The notes beneath the pieces are model-generated. The model worked only from the letters and a program-made list of their open reading frames with translations. It did not search any database and was not told where the DNA came from. A stretch of DNA of 64,000 nucleotides from Microbacteriaceae bacterium 3FA27C10 (GTDB lineage: Bacteria > Actinomycetota > Actinomycetes > Actinomycetales > Microbacteriaceae). Below, piece by piece: positions 51,637 through 60,945 of the stretch. The stretch's first letter is position 1. Each line of letters opens with the position of its first letter. The stretch covers positions 1-64,000 of the forward strand of contig SCNI01000008.1 in NCBI GenBank assembly GCA_005502775.1, in the 5' to 3' direction. Made by a program: the position numbers and the translations under genes.

Positions 51637-52604
51637 CCGTCACCCTCCGCCCCGGCCCGATCGACGTGCACGCGCACTGGCTGCCGCGCGAGCTGTTCAA
51701 CCTGCCACCCGGTGCACCGTTCGGCGGCATCACCGACCGAGACGGCCGGCTGTTCCTCGGCGAGGTGCCGCTCTCGATCGAGACCCGGCTGATGAGCGAC
51801 GTCGCGGCGATCCGCGCCGACATGGAGCGCGCCCGAATCGGATCGCGAGTACTCTCGGCACCGCCTTTCGCCTTCGCGCTCGGCACCGAGGCGGGCACCG
51901 ACGAGTACGTCTCGGCTTTCAACGACGGCCTCGCCCGGGTGGTCGGCGACGGCGACGGCTGGTTCGCCGGCTTCGGCTGCGTCAGCCTCGCCGATCCGGA
52001 TGCCGCGGCGGCCCAGCTGCGCACCCTCGCCGGCACCCCCGGCCTGCTCGGCGTCGCCCTGCCACCGCTCCTGCACGGCACCTCACTCGACTCCGAACCG
52101 CTCGAGGGCGTGCTGCGACAGGCCGCCGAGTTCGGCCTCGCCGTTCTCGTGCATCCCATGCAACTGCCCGCCCCCTCCCTCGCGAAGCACTACCTGGCGA
52201 ACCTCATCGGCAACCCGGTCGAGACCGCCACTGCCATCGCCTCGGTGGTTCTGGGCGGCGTGCAGGAGCGCATCCCTTCACTCCGCATCTGCTTCGTGCA
52301 CGGCGGCGGCTGCGCCCCCGATCTGCTCGGCCGCTGGAGCCACGCCTGGCATGCCCGGCCCGACGTGCGCAGCGCATCCTCCCGGCCACCGGAAGAGGGC
52401 TTCCGCGAACTCTGGCTCGACACCGTCACGCACGACGACGACGCTTTCGCGTTGCTCACGGCGAAGGCGGGCGCGGGCCGCATCCTCCTCGGCAGCGACT
52501 ACCCGTTCGACATGGCCGATCCCGATCCGGTGCGGCACACCGTCGATCGTGGCATCCCGCCCCATCGCCTCGAAGACGACGCCCGCCACTTCCTCGGGCT
52601 GTGA
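51633..52604 (+). CDS. Amidohydrolase, ACMSD-like
   Basis: The 323-aa protein begins with the metal motif IDVHAHWLP and has VLVHPMQLP, CFVHGGGCAPDLLGRW and GSDYPFDMAD. These are shared with ACMSD-type decarboxylases, which remove carboxyl groups from ring or semialdehyde compounds, though hydrolytic members exist. It is the last gene of the catabolic operon and would act after hydroxylation. It converges on the DUF445 gene. Confidence 0.82.
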   Translation: MTVTLRPGPIDVHAHWLPRELFNLPPGAPFGGITDRDGRLFLGEVPLSIETRLMSDVAAIRADMERARIGSRVLSAPPFAFALGTEAGTDEYVSAFNDGLARVVGDGDGWFAGFGCVSLADPDAAAAQLRTLAGTPGLLGVALPPLLHGTSLDSEPLEGVLRQAAEFGLAVLVHPMQLPAPSLAKHYLANLIGNPVETATAIASVVLGGVQERIPSLRICFVHGGGCAPDLLGRWSHAWHARPDVRSASSRPPEEGFRELWLDTVTHDDDAFALLTAKAGAGRILLGSDYPFDMADPDPVRHTVDRGIPPHRLEDDARHFLGL

Positions 52605-52668
52605 GCCGAGACGCTTCGAGGTCGCGCCGACCGCTCGTGTCTCCGGCCGCCCTGCCCACGGCCGCGGG

Positions 52669-53955
52669 TCAGGCGAACAGAGCGTGCGCGCCCGTGGCGA
52701 TCGCGTAGATCCCGACCCCGGCGATCGCTCCCACCACCGTGCCATTGATGCGGATGAACTGCAGGTCGCGGCCCACCTGCAGCTCGATCTTCTGCGTGGT
52801 CTCGCGGGCATCCCAGCGCTGCACGGTGTCGCTGATCACGGAGGCGAGGTCGTGCCGGTACTTCTGCACCGCGTAGCCCGCCGCGTCGGCGATCCACGCG
52901 TCGATCTTGGCCGACAATGTGCGATCGGCCGAGAGCCGCACGCCGACATCCACCAGAGCGGATGCCGCGGCCGACCGCAGCTCGCTCGCGGGGTCGGCCA
53001 GCGACTCGCCGAGCCTCGTCTTCACCGCGCCCCAGAGCTGCCCGGCGAAGGAGCGCAAGCGAGGGCTCGCCAGGAACTCGGCCTTGATCTCCTCGACCCG
53101 TCCGGCCATCGCGGGGTCGTGCTGCAGCCGATCGGTGACATCGACGAGGTAACCGTCGATCGCCACCCGCAGCGGATGCTCGGGGTCATCACGCACCGCA
53201 TGCAGCAGGGCGATCACCTCCCGATGCGCCCTCTCATCGGCGAGACCGCCGACGAACCCGGGAACCCAGCGCGGCAGACGGGTGGAGACGACCTCGCCGA
53301 GCGCATCCGGATGCTCGCTGAGCCAGGCCTCCGCCGCGTCGGCGAGGGCGTCGACGACCGCGCGCTGCTGGCCGGCGGCGACGAGCTCCGCCCCCACCCG
53401 GCCGAGCGTGGGCGCCCACTCGCGGTCGAACAGGTACTCCCGGGCGAGCCTCTCGATCAGGCTCTCGACATCGCTGTCACTGAGGAATCGCAGCAGGCCC
53501 TGGGCCATCACGGCCCCCTCGGCGCTCGCCCGCTCGGCGTTGACGGGGTCAGCGAGCCACGCCCCCAGCCGGTCGGCCACACTGAAGGTGGCCAGCTTGC
53601 TGCGCACCACCTCGTCGGAGAGGAAGTTCTGCTCCACGAACTCGCCGAGGCTCACCCCGATCTCGTCCTTCCGGTTCGGGATGATCGCCGTGTGCGGGAT
53701 GCGCAGGCCCAGCGGATGCCGGAACAGCGCGGTCACCGCGAACCAGTCCGCGAGCGCCCCCACCATCGCCCCTTCGGCCGCCGCCCGCACGTAGCCCAGC
53801 CACGGGTACCGATCCTGCAACGCGAAGGCGACCGCGAACACGATCGCCGAGAGCACCAGCAGGGAGGTCGCGATCGCCTTCATGCGCCGGAGAGCAGCCC
53901 GGCGTTCGAGGTCGGCCTCGCCGAGGAGGGTGTCGCGCGTGGTGGTGCTCATCAT
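52669..53955 (-). CDS. DUF445 family protein
   Basis: The 428-aa protein has two hydrophobic helices at the N-terminus (residues 28-48 and 55-78), a long helical body, and one hydrophobic C-terminal helix (VVGAIAGVGIYAIATGAHALF). This matches DUF445 membrane proteins of unknown role. Conserved features seen are GAMVGALADWFAVTALFRHPLGL and LGEFVEQNFLS. It appears unrelated to the catabolic operons on either side. Confidence 0.88.
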   Translation of the reverse strand: MMSTTTRDTLLGEADLERRAALRRMKAIATSLLVLSAIVFAVAFALQDRYPWLGYVRAAAEGAMVGALADWFAVTALFRHPLGLRIPHTAIIPNRKDEIGVSLGEFVEQNFLSDEVVRSKLATFSVADRLGAWLADPVNAERASAEGAVMAQGLLRFLSDSDVESLIERLAREYLFDREWAPTLGRVGAELVAAGQQRAVVDALADAAEAWLSEHPDALGEVVSTRLPRWVPGFVGGLADERAHREVIALLHAVRDDPEHPLRVAIDGYLVDVTDRLQHDPAMAGRVEEIKAEFLASPRLRSFAGQLWGAVKTRLGESLADPASELRSAAASALVDVGVRLSADRTLSAKIDAWIADAAGYAVQKYRHDLASVISDTVQRWDARETTQKIELQVGRDLQFIRINGTVVGAIAGVGIYAIATGAHALFA

Positions 53956-53976
53956 GTTCCTCCCGGGACGGACCAG

Positions 53977-54225
53977 CTACACGATACGCGCCACGCCGCG
54001 CCGGAGGAGATCCCGGAGTTCGACGGCCGACCCGCGACGTGCGCGATTCACACGACGCATCAGCTGGCCGTAGTTCGGCCCTTCGCTGAGATCGACGTCC
54101 ATGCGCAACGGGATGCTCTGGGTTATGAGAGAAGGGTCCGCCGCGATCGCTGCGGTGGTTTCGTCCCAGATGGGATAGCCGACATGACCGACCTTCTCGA
54201 TGAATTCGCTTGCCGGAGTATCTAC
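53977..54225 (-). pseudogene. C-terminal remnant of a nucleoside hydrolase
   Basis: On the minus strand this frame reads DTPASEFIEKVGHVGYPIWDET ... DPSLITQSIPLRMDVDL ... GPNYGQLMRRVNRARRG and a stop. This closely resembles the end of inosine/uridine-type nucleoside hydrolases. The catalytic N-terminal region with its DxDxxxDD site is absent, and no start codon or ribosome site exists. It is a truncated fragment that abuts an opposite-strand MFS fragment. Confidence 0.6.
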
Positions 54226-54411
54226 GGACGTGATGCGCTGCTGGCCGCCGCAGCCGTGCTCCCCGTGGCCTACGTCGACAACACGGCGCTCGCGATCGTG
54301 CTGCTCTCGGTCGGCTACTTCGCCTCGCAGGTGCCCATCGGATGCCTGTGGACGCTCGCCTCCGACATCGCCGGCGGCACCGAAGCCGTCGGGAGTGCCA
54401 TGGACGCCTGA
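54226..54411 (+). pseudogene. Remnant of an MFS transporter
   Basis: The plus-strand frame reads LLAAAAVLPVAYVDNTALAIVLLSVGYFASQVPIGCLWTLASDIA ... VGSAMDA and then stops. This resembles two late membrane helices of ACS-type sugar-acid transporters. The N-terminal eight or more helices and the C-terminal end are missing. It meets the nucleoside hydrolase fragment at about 54225. The 75 bp after it hold short GGCGA repeats only. Confidence 0.5.
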
Positions 54412-54486
54412 GGCGAGGCGAGGCGAACGGCGGGCGCGAACGTCGAAGCGACCAGTCCCCCGCGGATCCCCCGGCGGACTCCGTCG

Positions 54487-55350
54487 TCAGCCTGCCTCCG
54501 GCAGCAGCTCGAGAGTGCGGGCGATCGTGCTCAGCCGAAGCGCGTCATCCGCGTGCGGCGGGGCCGCCACCTTCACGCCCAGGTACGCTCCCGGGCCGGC
54601 CATCCCGACGCAGTCGGCGATCGCCTCGGCCGTCATGAGGCTGGTCGGTTCGAGTCCGGCCGCGGGAAGGTGCACATCGGCCCAGGCGGCACCGAAGGGT
54701 GACGCGGATGCGCCGGCACCCGAGAACATGACGCCGGCCAAGCATCCCGCAGATCGCGCGGCCGTGATGTGCTGCAGGGCTCCGCCGGGGCTCCGCGTCT
54801 CGATCGCCGACCGGCCCCAGTTCACGGTGACAGCGATTCCCGGCAGGAGCGCGGCGATCTCGTCGGCCAGGGAGAGGAAGCCCTTCTGCGCCTCCTGCCC
54901 CGGCAGAGCCGCGTCGCAGTGCTCGACCACCAGCCGCGCCCCTCCCCAGTCGAGCGCCTGGATCGCGGCGAGCGAGTCGGCGAAGGCCGCGCGCGACGCC
55001 GAGCCGGCTCGTGCCGACGACTGCAGATGCACCACCGAGATGGACCCGAGCTCGTGCACCACGCGCCGGGCTCCCTCCACGAGCGCGATCGCTTCGGTGC
55101 GCCCCCGTGCCGAGCCGGAGGCGAGCCCCACCTCCGGGTCCTTCCGCAGCCGGCCGAACAGCGCCGGAATCAGTGTCAGCGCGTGCGACCCTTCGAAGCG
55201 CCGCGCCAGCCAGGGGTTCGGTACACCGGGCTCGGTGAACGGAAGCTCGAGGCCCGTCACGCCGTCCAGGGCGAGGATGCCCTCGGCCAGGCGGTCGAGA
55301 TCGCACGGGGCCGCGCCGGTGGCGGCCGCAGCGTAGGCGCCCACCAGCAT
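54487..55350 (-). CDS. DUF4862-like protein
   Basis: The 287-aa protein begins MLVGAYAAA and has a TIM-barrel-like alternation (GLELPF, VVHLQSS, LVVEHCDA, VTVNWGRSAIE, GVMFSGAG), as in the DUF4862 family. The function of the family is unknown. It is the last gene of the hexonate operon; its ATG shares a base with the KDG kinase stop (TGATG). A sugar isomerase/epimerase-like role is possible from the fold and context. Confidence 0.72.
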   Translation of the reverse strand: MLVGAYAAAATGAAPCDLDRLAEGILALDGVTGLELPFTEPGVPNPWLARRFEGSHALTLIPALFGRLRKDPEVGLASGSARGRTEAIALVEGARRVVHELGSISVVHLQSSARAGSASRAAFADSLAAIQALDWGGARLVVEHCDAALPGQEAQKGFLSLADEIAALLPGIAVTVNWGRSAIETRSPGGALQHITAARSAGCLAGVMFSGAGASASPFGAAWADVHLPAAGLEPTSLMTAEAIADCVGMAGPGAYLGVKVAAPPHADDALRLSTIARTLELLPEAG

Positions 55351-56297
55351 CAGCGGTGGACCGGTTCCTTGGCGGTCAGCAGTGCCAGCTCCTCGCGTCG
55401 CGGCAGACCCTCCCAATCGCCGGGAACCGAGCACACGAAAGCGCCGACCGTCGCGGCGGTGAGCATCCGCTCCGCCATCCCCGACCCTCGGATGTATTCG
55501 CTCAGGTAGCCGGCGACGAAGGCGTCGCCCGCGCCGACCGTGTCGATCGCGGCGACGGGCACGGCGTCCTGAGCGAAGAACGAGGAGCCGGACAACGCCA
55601 AGGCGCCGCGCGCGCCGAGTTTGACGACGGCGGTGGCCGCCCCCAGCTCGACGAGACCGCGCGCCAGCGTTTCAGGGTCGTCGGCCGAGCCGACGGCGAT
55701 GGCGGCTTCGTCGTCGCCCGCGAAGACGACGTCGGCGAGCGGGACGAGTTCGCGGTAGAAGGCCCGGGCGGCCTCCGGAGCCCACAAGGCGGCCCGGTAG
55801 TTGAGGTCGAACGACACGAACACGCCGGCCGCACGGGCACGGGCGACGGAGCGCCTCACCGTCTCGGCCGCGGACTCCGACAGCGCGGCCGTGATGCCGC
55901 TGACGTGGAGCACGCGGGCGCCCTCGACGAGGCCCTCGGGCACGTCGGAGGGACGTAGGCGCGACCCGGCGCTGCCGCTGCGGTAGTACAGCACCCGCTG
56001 CGACGCGGTGGTGCGCCGTTCCTTGATCATCAGACCGGTCGGCGCCGTCTCATCGATCGTCACCCGGGCATCCACTCCCTCGGCCGTGATCTCACGCCGC
56101 ACCAGCTCGCCGAGCGGATCGGCGCCCACCCGGCCGCACCACACCACCTCGGTGCCGAGTCGCCGCGCACCGATCGCCACGTTCGACTCCGAGCCGCCGA
56201 TCCCGACGCTCATCGTGGCGGCGTGGGCGAGCGGCCCGGTCTTCTCGGCCGACATCAGCGCCATCGTCTCGCCGAAGGTGAGGAGATAGTCCCTCAT
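55350..56297 (-). CDS. kdgK: 2-keto-3-deoxygluconate kinase (PfkB family)
   Basis: The 315-aa ribokinase-family protein has the N-terminal GIGGSESNVAIGARRLG, central FDLNYR and the active-site motif DTVGAGDAFVAGYL with the catalytic Asp. It phosphorylates 2-keto-3-deoxygluconate to KDPG, the substrate of the aldolase encoded just upstream. The ATG overlaps the aldolase stop (ATGA), confirming the pair works together. Other ketodeoxy-sugar-acid kinases are an alternative reading. Confidence 0.88.
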   Translation of the reverse strand: MRDYLLTFGETMALMSAEKTGPLAHAATMSVGIGGSESNVAIGARRLGTEVVWCGRVGADPLGELVRREITAEGVDARVTIDETAPTGLMIKERRTTASQRVLYYRSGSAGSRLRPSDVPEGLVEGARVLHVSGITAALSESAAETVRRSVARARAAGVFVSFDLNYRAALWAPEAARAFYRELVPLADVVFAGDDEAAIAVGSADDPETLARGLVELGAATAVVKLGARGALALSGSSFFAQDAVPVAAIDTVGAGDAFVAGYLSEYIRGSGMAERMLTAATVGAFVCSVPGDWEGLPRREELALLTAKEPVHR

Positions 56298-56980
56298 GAA
56301 CCGCTCGCCAGCTCGATCTCCTCGCGCACCCGCTGGGCGCGATCGGTGAGCGCGCCCAGATCGCCGCCCTTGAACGCGTCCCCGATCAGGGGACCGCCGA
56401 GGGAGACGGCGAGCGCTCCCGCGCGGATCCACGAGCCGATGTCCTGGATGCCGACACCGCCCGAGGGAACCACCTGGATGCCGGGGAACGGGCCCCGCAG
56501 GTCGGCGATGTAGCCCGGCCCCACCTGCGAGGCGGGGAACACCTTCACCGCCGTGGCGCCGAGCGCCCACCCGGCGAAGAGTTCGGTCGGCGTGAGACCA
56601 CCGGGGTAGACCGGCACTCCGCGGGCCACGGCGCTGCGGATGATGGCCGGCACGGTGATCGGGGTGACGATGTAGGCCGCTCCGGCGTCGACCACGGCCT
56701 CCACCTCGTCGGGGGTGGTGACCGTGCCGACGCCGAACTCGACCGTGTCGCCGAAACGCTCGAGCAGGGCGGGCAGCTCCTCCACCACGCCGGGGGTGCT
56801 GAGCGTGAGCTCGACGCTGAGCACCCCGCCCGTTGCGAGGGCCTCGACGACCGGAGCGTATTCCCGGGCGTGCGGAGCGCGCAGCACGGCGATCGCCCGG
56901 GTGCGCAGCAGGGTCGGCGACGCGCTCGCGCGTTCCGTGCCTCCCGGGGCGAGGCGGCCGCCGGTCGCGGTCGCGGTCAT
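56294..56980 (-). CDS. KDPG/KHG aldolase
   Basis: The 228-aa class I aldolase has AVLRAPHA (Arg34), VELTL (Glu57), the phosphate-site region AAYIVTPITVP and the Schiff-base lysine in AVKVFPAS (Lys146). It splits 2-keto-3-deoxy-6-phosphogluconate or a relative to pyruvate and an aldehyde. An N-terminal extension of about 20 residues precedes the usual start. The gene shares one base with the MFS stop and four with the kinase. Confidence 0.9.
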   Translation of the reverse strand: MTATATGGRLAPGGTERASASPTLLRTRAIAVLRAPHAREYAPVVEALATGGVLSVELTLSTPGVVEELPALLERFGDTVEFGVGTVTTPDEVEAVVDAGAAYIVTPITVPAIIRSAVARGVPVYPGGLTPTELFAGWALGATAVKVFPASQVGPGYIADLRGPFPGIQVVPSGGVGIQDIGSWIRAGALAVSLGGPLIGDAFKGGDLGALTDRAQRVREEIELASGS

Positions 56981-58344
56981 CACGCGTCCGCTCCGACCGG
57001 CGTGCGCTCCTCGGCCGGCACTTGCGACGCGTTGCGCGGGTCGGTGAGGTCGCGGTTGAGGGTCTCCGGCGACAGCCGCACCACGATGAAGGAGACCAGC
57101 ATGGTCAGCGACATGTAGATCGCCACCGGGATCCACGATCCGGTGAAGGCGGTGACCAGCGCGGTGCAGATCAGCGGAGCGACGCCGCCGCCGATGATCG
57201 ACGAGAACTCGCGCCCCAGCGTCACGCCGGCGTAGCGGTAGCGGCTGCCGAACATCTCCGGGAAGTAGCTCATCTGCACGCCGGTCACGCCCTGGCAGGC
57301 GAGCACGAAGCCCACCACGATCACCAGCATGATCGCGAGAGGCGATCCGGTCGTCAGCAGCAGGAAGGCGGGGGCCGGGAAGAGCACGAGGGCGCCGGTG
57401 ATCAGGGAGTACGTGCGGCGGCGGCCGATGACATCGCTCAGGTTGCCGAAGGCGAAGGCCGCGATGGCACCGGAGATCGAACCGATCAGCAGCACGGGCG
57501 GGATGAAGGTGGGGTCGACGCCCACGATCGTGATGAGGAAGCTCGCCATGTAGACCTGCACCGTGTACGACTGCGTGCTGACGCCCCAGTTCATCAGGAT
57601 GACACGCAGCACGTTCAGCTTCCCGTCGCGCACCACCTCTTTCAGCGGCGCCTGAGGCAGGCTGTTCTCGGCCTTCAGCTCTTCGAACACGGGCGACTCG
57701 CTCAGCTTCATCCGGATGATGAAGGCGGCGATCGTCACGAAGATGCTGGAGAAGAACACCAGCCGCCAGCCCCAGGCCAGGACGGCCTCCTGCGGGAGCT
57801 GCTGCACGGCGATCCAGACGAGCGCGCCGAGCGCGGTGCCGAGGGCCGCGCCGACCATGATGAGCGAGGAGAAGCGCCCTCGCCGGCCCGCCGGCGCCGA
57901 CTCGGTGACGAGCGTCGCGCCTCCGGACTGCTCGGCGCCCGAGCCGAAGCCCTGCACGAAGCGCAGCAGCACCAGCAGCAGCGGCGACCAGAGGCCGGCG
58001 ACCTCGTAGGTGGGCAGCACACCGATCAGGAAGGTCGCTCCACCCATCAGCATCAGCGTCGTGACGAGCACCCACTTGCGGCCGAGGCGGTCGCCGAACT
58101 TCGAGAAGAAGATGCCGCCGAGCGGCCGGGCGAGGAATCCGACGGCGTAGGTGGCGAAGGCGGCGAGGATGCCGGCGGCGGGCGAGACGTTGGAGAAGAA
58201 CACCTTGCTGAACACCAGGGCCGACGCCGTTCCGTAGATCACGAAGTCGTACTGCTCGAGGGTGGTGCCGATGAGGCCGGCCCAGGCGGCCTTCTTCACA
58301 CCCGAGCCGCTCGGGCGTGGGGCGGTGGTTTCCGCTGTTGTCAT
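56980..58344 (-). CDS. MFS transporter, metabolite:H+ symporter type
   Basis: The 454-aa protein has 12 hydrophobic helices. The MHS signatures GTTLEQYDFVIYGTAS in helix 1, the loop FFSKFGDRLGRKWVL and FMSYFPEMFG-like C-terminal features (MSYFPEMFGSRYRYAG) are present. It probably imports the hexonate or hexuronate used by this operon. AAAGGAG lies seven bases before the ATG at 58344, preferred over the in-frame ATG six bases upstream. A 73-bp gap separates it from the preceding dehydrogenase. Confidence 0.9.
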   Translation of the reverse strand: MTTAETTAPRPSGSGVKKAAWAGLIGTTLEQYDFVIYGTASALVFSKVFFSNVSPAAGILAAFATYAVGFLARPLGGIFFSKFGDRLGRKWVLVTTLMLMGGATFLIGVLPTYEVAGLWSPLLLVLLRFVQGFGSGAEQSGGATLVTESAPAGRRGRFSSLIMVGAALGTALGALVWIAVQQLPQEAVLAWGWRLVFFSSIFVTIAAFIIRMKLSESPVFEELKAENSLPQAPLKEVVRDGKLNVLRVILMNWGVSTQSYTVQVYMASFLITIVGVDPTFIPPVLLIGSISGAIAAFAFGNLSDVIGRRRTYSLITGALVLFPAPAFLLLTTGSPLAIMLVIVVGFVLACQGVTGVQMSYFPEMFGSRYRYAGVTLGREFSSIIGGGVAPLICTALVTAFTGSWIPVAIYMSLTMLVSFIVVRLSPETLNRDLTDPRNASQVPAEERTPVGADA

Positions 58345-58417
58345 GTCCATACTCCTTTGAATGGCGTTTCGGGTGAGTGTCTCGTCGTGCTGGTTTCCGG
58401 CTCTGCGGCCGGGTCGA

Positions 58418-59431
58418 TCAGTAGGTGATCAGGACCTTGAGGTTTGTGGGGTCGGCGACCGGCGCCACCAGGGCATCCGCGACCCGTTCCAACGGGAACG
58501 TGGCGGTGATGACCGACCGCACGTCGACCTCGCCCGAGGCGGCGAGACGGATGGCGGTGGGGAAGGCGTTCGCGTAGCGGAAGGCCGTCACGAGATCGAT
58601 CTCGTAGCGCTGCAGGAATCCCAGCGGCAGTCCGTCGATCGTGGGCCGCGCCTGGCCCACCACGGTGGCCCGGGCGGCGGGACGCAGGGTCAGGATGCCG
58701 CCGGCCAGGGCCGCCGGGCTGCCCGAGCATTCGATCAGCCGATCGATCCCCGTCGCATCCAGGGGCTCGCGGGCGGTGTTCACGACCTGGGACGCGCCGA
58801 GAGCCGTCGCGACCGCGAGCCGGGCGTCGTTCACGTCCGTGACGATCACCTCGGCGGCCCCGGCGGCGAGGGCCACCTGCAGCACGAGGAGTCCGATCGG
58901 GCCGGCTCCGGTGATGAGCACGCGGTGCCCGGCGGCCACCTCGGCCCGTTCGACGGCCCAGACGGCGACCGCGAGCGGCTCGATGACCGCTCCGATCTCG
59001 GGCGGCACGGCGGCCGGCAGCTCGTGCACCGACGCGGCCGGCACCACGACGCTCTGGCTGAACAGCCCGTCGGTGGGCGGCGATCCGAAGCAGTAGCCGT
59101 CGGGGCACACGTTGTAGCGGCCGGCGAGGCAGCTCGCACACACCCCGCAGGGCACGGCGGGCTCGATCACGACCGGCGTGCCGACCGCGACGGATGCGCG
59201 CGCGCCGGCGGCGACCACCACTCCCGCTCCCTCGTGGCCGAGCACCGTCGGCTGCCGGAGCACGTTGGTGCCGTTGCGGCCCTCGGCGAAGTAGTGCATG
59301 TCGGACCCGCAGATGCCGCCGGAGCGCATCGAGACCAGCACATCGGTCTCGCCGGGCTCGGGAAGGGGGCGATCGTCGACCCGGATGTCCTGGGCGCCGT
59401 ACAGCACGGCGGCGCGGTTCGTGGTGGTCAT
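58418..59431 (-). CDS. Zinc-dependent L-idonate 5-dehydrogenase/sorbitol dehydrogenase-like
   Basis: This 337-aa MDR enzyme has the catalytic-zinc region GGICGSDMHYF and GHEGAG. It has a complete structural-zinc set (CGVCASC...C spacing x2, x2, x7) and a Rossmann site (VLITGAGPIGLLVLQVALAAG). It oxidises a polyol or idonate-type sugar acid to a keto acid. GGAGAG lies six bases before the ATG, which overlaps the mannonate oxidoreductase stop (ATGA). The contrast with the dehydrogenase at 13997, which lacks the structural-zinc cysteines, is notable. Confidence 0.88.
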   Translation of the reverse strand: MTTTNRAAVLYGAQDIRVDDRPLPEPGETDVLVSMRSGGICGSDMHYFAEGRNGTNVLRQPTVLGHEGAGVVVAAGARASVAVGTPVVIEPAVPCGVCASCLAGRYNVCPDGYCFGSPPTDGLFSQSVVVPAASVHELPAAVPPEIGAVIEPLAVAVWAVERAEVAAGHRVLITGAGPIGLLVLQVALAAGAAEVIVTDVNDARLAVATALGASQVVNTAREPLDATGIDRLIECSGSPAALAGGILTLRPAARATVVGQARPTIDGLPLGFLQRYEIDLVTAFRYANAFPTAIRLAASGEVDVRSVITATFPLERVADALVAPVADPTNLKVLITY

Positions 59432-60945
59432 GAGATTCTCTCCGAGACGGTGGTGGACAGGGCGGCGCGTGAGGCGGCCGCGGCGTCGCGGGCGGCGGCG
59501 CGCGGGCCGTCGGCGTGCAGCACGTCGACGAGATCGCCGACGCGGTCGAGGAAGGCGCCGTATCCGGCCAGCTCATGGCCGAGGAGGTGGTGCTCGCCCA
59601 GCGCCCGGGTGGCGAGCTGCCGGCCCGAGGCGGAGGCGTCGGCCAGGGATCGCAGGAGCTCGCGGGCGGGGTCGGCCATCAGCGCAGCATCCTGACCCGG
59701 GTCGAAGCCCTTCAGCGGAGCCACACAGGTGAGGTAGGCCGCGACCGTGAGTGCGAGGTGATGCGGCATCCGGCCGGCGTCGAGCAGCTGCATCGCCGGC
59801 TCCGGGATGCGCTGGCGCAGCTTCACCGATCCGTCGGAGCCGACCTGGCTGGTCTTGTGGCCGAGCGCCGAGTTCGACCAGCGCACGAACAGCTGCGCTT
59901 CGTACACGTCGACGTCGACGCCGCTCGGCACGGACACGCTCGGGAGGTACTCGTCGCGCAGCACCGCGTGCGCGGCGTCGGCGATGAAGTCCTGGGCGCG
60001 GGAGGCGGGGATCGTGCTCGCTCCCGACAGTGCGCCGAGGTAGGCCAGGAGCGAGTGGGTGCCGTTCAGCAGCCGCATCTTGAGCTGCTCGTAGGCGCCG
60101 ACCTCGTGCGAGAAGACCGCTCCCCCGGCCTCCCACTGCGGCCGGCCGGCCGCGAAGTCGTCTTCGATCACCCACTGGGTGAACGGTTCGGCCGGCACCG
60201 GGACGGCGTCGGCGAAGCCGGTGGCCTCGAGCACCAGGGACCGGTAGTGGTCGGTGGTGGCCGGCACGATCCGGTCGACCATCGAGGAGGGGAAGGTCAC
60301 CGCCGCGTCCAGGTAGGCCAGGAGGTCGTCCGACTCGGTGGCCGGCAGCAGCGAGGCGAACTCGCGCACCAGCTCGGCCGTGTGCCGGCCGTTCTCGGCC
60401 AGGTTGTCGCAGCTCAGCACGGTGAGCGGGGCGCCCCCCGCGGACAGCCGCCGCTGGAGGCCGCGGACCAGGCGCCCGATGGTGCTATGCGGCGCCGTCG
60501 TGGTGGTCAGGTCGTGCCGGATGCCGGCATCCGTGGTGTCGAGCCGGCCGGTGGACGGGCTGTAGGTGTAGCCGTTCTCGGTCACCGTGAGGGTGACGAT
60601 CCGGGTGGCCGGTGCGGCAAGGGCGTCGAGCAGCCGCTCCGGTTCCTGACGCGCCACGAACACCTCGGAGAGGGCGCCCGGCACCTGGAACTCCGCTCCC
60701 TCCGGGGAGACCTCCACCACGGTGTAGCGCAGGTCCTGGGCGCGGAGGGCATCTACGACGGTGCTCGACCGGGGCGAGACCCCGAGGATGCCCCAGTCGC
60801 CGCCGGCGGCCTGCAGCGCCCGATCGGTGTACACGGCCTGGTGGGCGCGGTGGAAGTTGCCGAGGCCGAGGTGCAGGATCCCCGGGTTCGGCACGGCCGC
60901 CCCATCGGCGCGGATGCCTGTGCTGCTCGTGCCCACGGCGCTCAC
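59428..60945 (-). CDS. Mannitol dehydrogenase family protein (mannonate oxidoreductase-like)
   Basis: This 505-aa long-chain polyol dehydrogenase has an N-terminal NAD site ([17 protein letters not shown]), CDNLAENG and the motif [11 protein letters not shown], ending in a helical domain with the catalytic lysine in [10 protein letters not shown]. UxuB-type members reduce fructuronate to mannonate. Its neighbour ManD would act on mannonate, so this step fits. It overlaps the dehydratase and the idonate-type dehydrogenase by ATGA on both sides. Confidence 0.88.
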   Translation of the reverse strand: MSAVGTSSTGIRADGAAVPNPGILHLGLGNFHRAHQAVYTDRALQAAGGDWGILGVSPRSSTVVDALRAQDLRYTVVEVSPEGAEFQVPGALSEVFVARQEPERLLDALAAPATRIVTLTVTENGYTYSPSTGRLDTTDAGIRHDLTTTTAPHSTIGRLVRGLQRRLSAGGAPLTVLSCDNLAENGRHTAELVREFASLLPATESDDLLAYLDAAVTFPSSMVDRIVPATTDHYRSLVLEATGFADAVPVPAEPFTQWVIEDDFAAGRPQWEAGGAVFSHEVGAYEQLKMRLLNGTHSLLAYLGALSGASTIPASRAQDFIADAAHAVLRDEYLPSVSVPSGVDVDVYEAQLFVRWSNSALGHKTSQVGSDGSVKLRQRIPEPAMQLLDAGRMPHHLALTVAAYLTCVAPLKGFDPGQDAALMADPARELLRSLADASASGRQLATRALGEHHLLGHELAGYGAFLDRVGDLVDVLHADGPRAAARDAAAASRAALSTTVSERIS

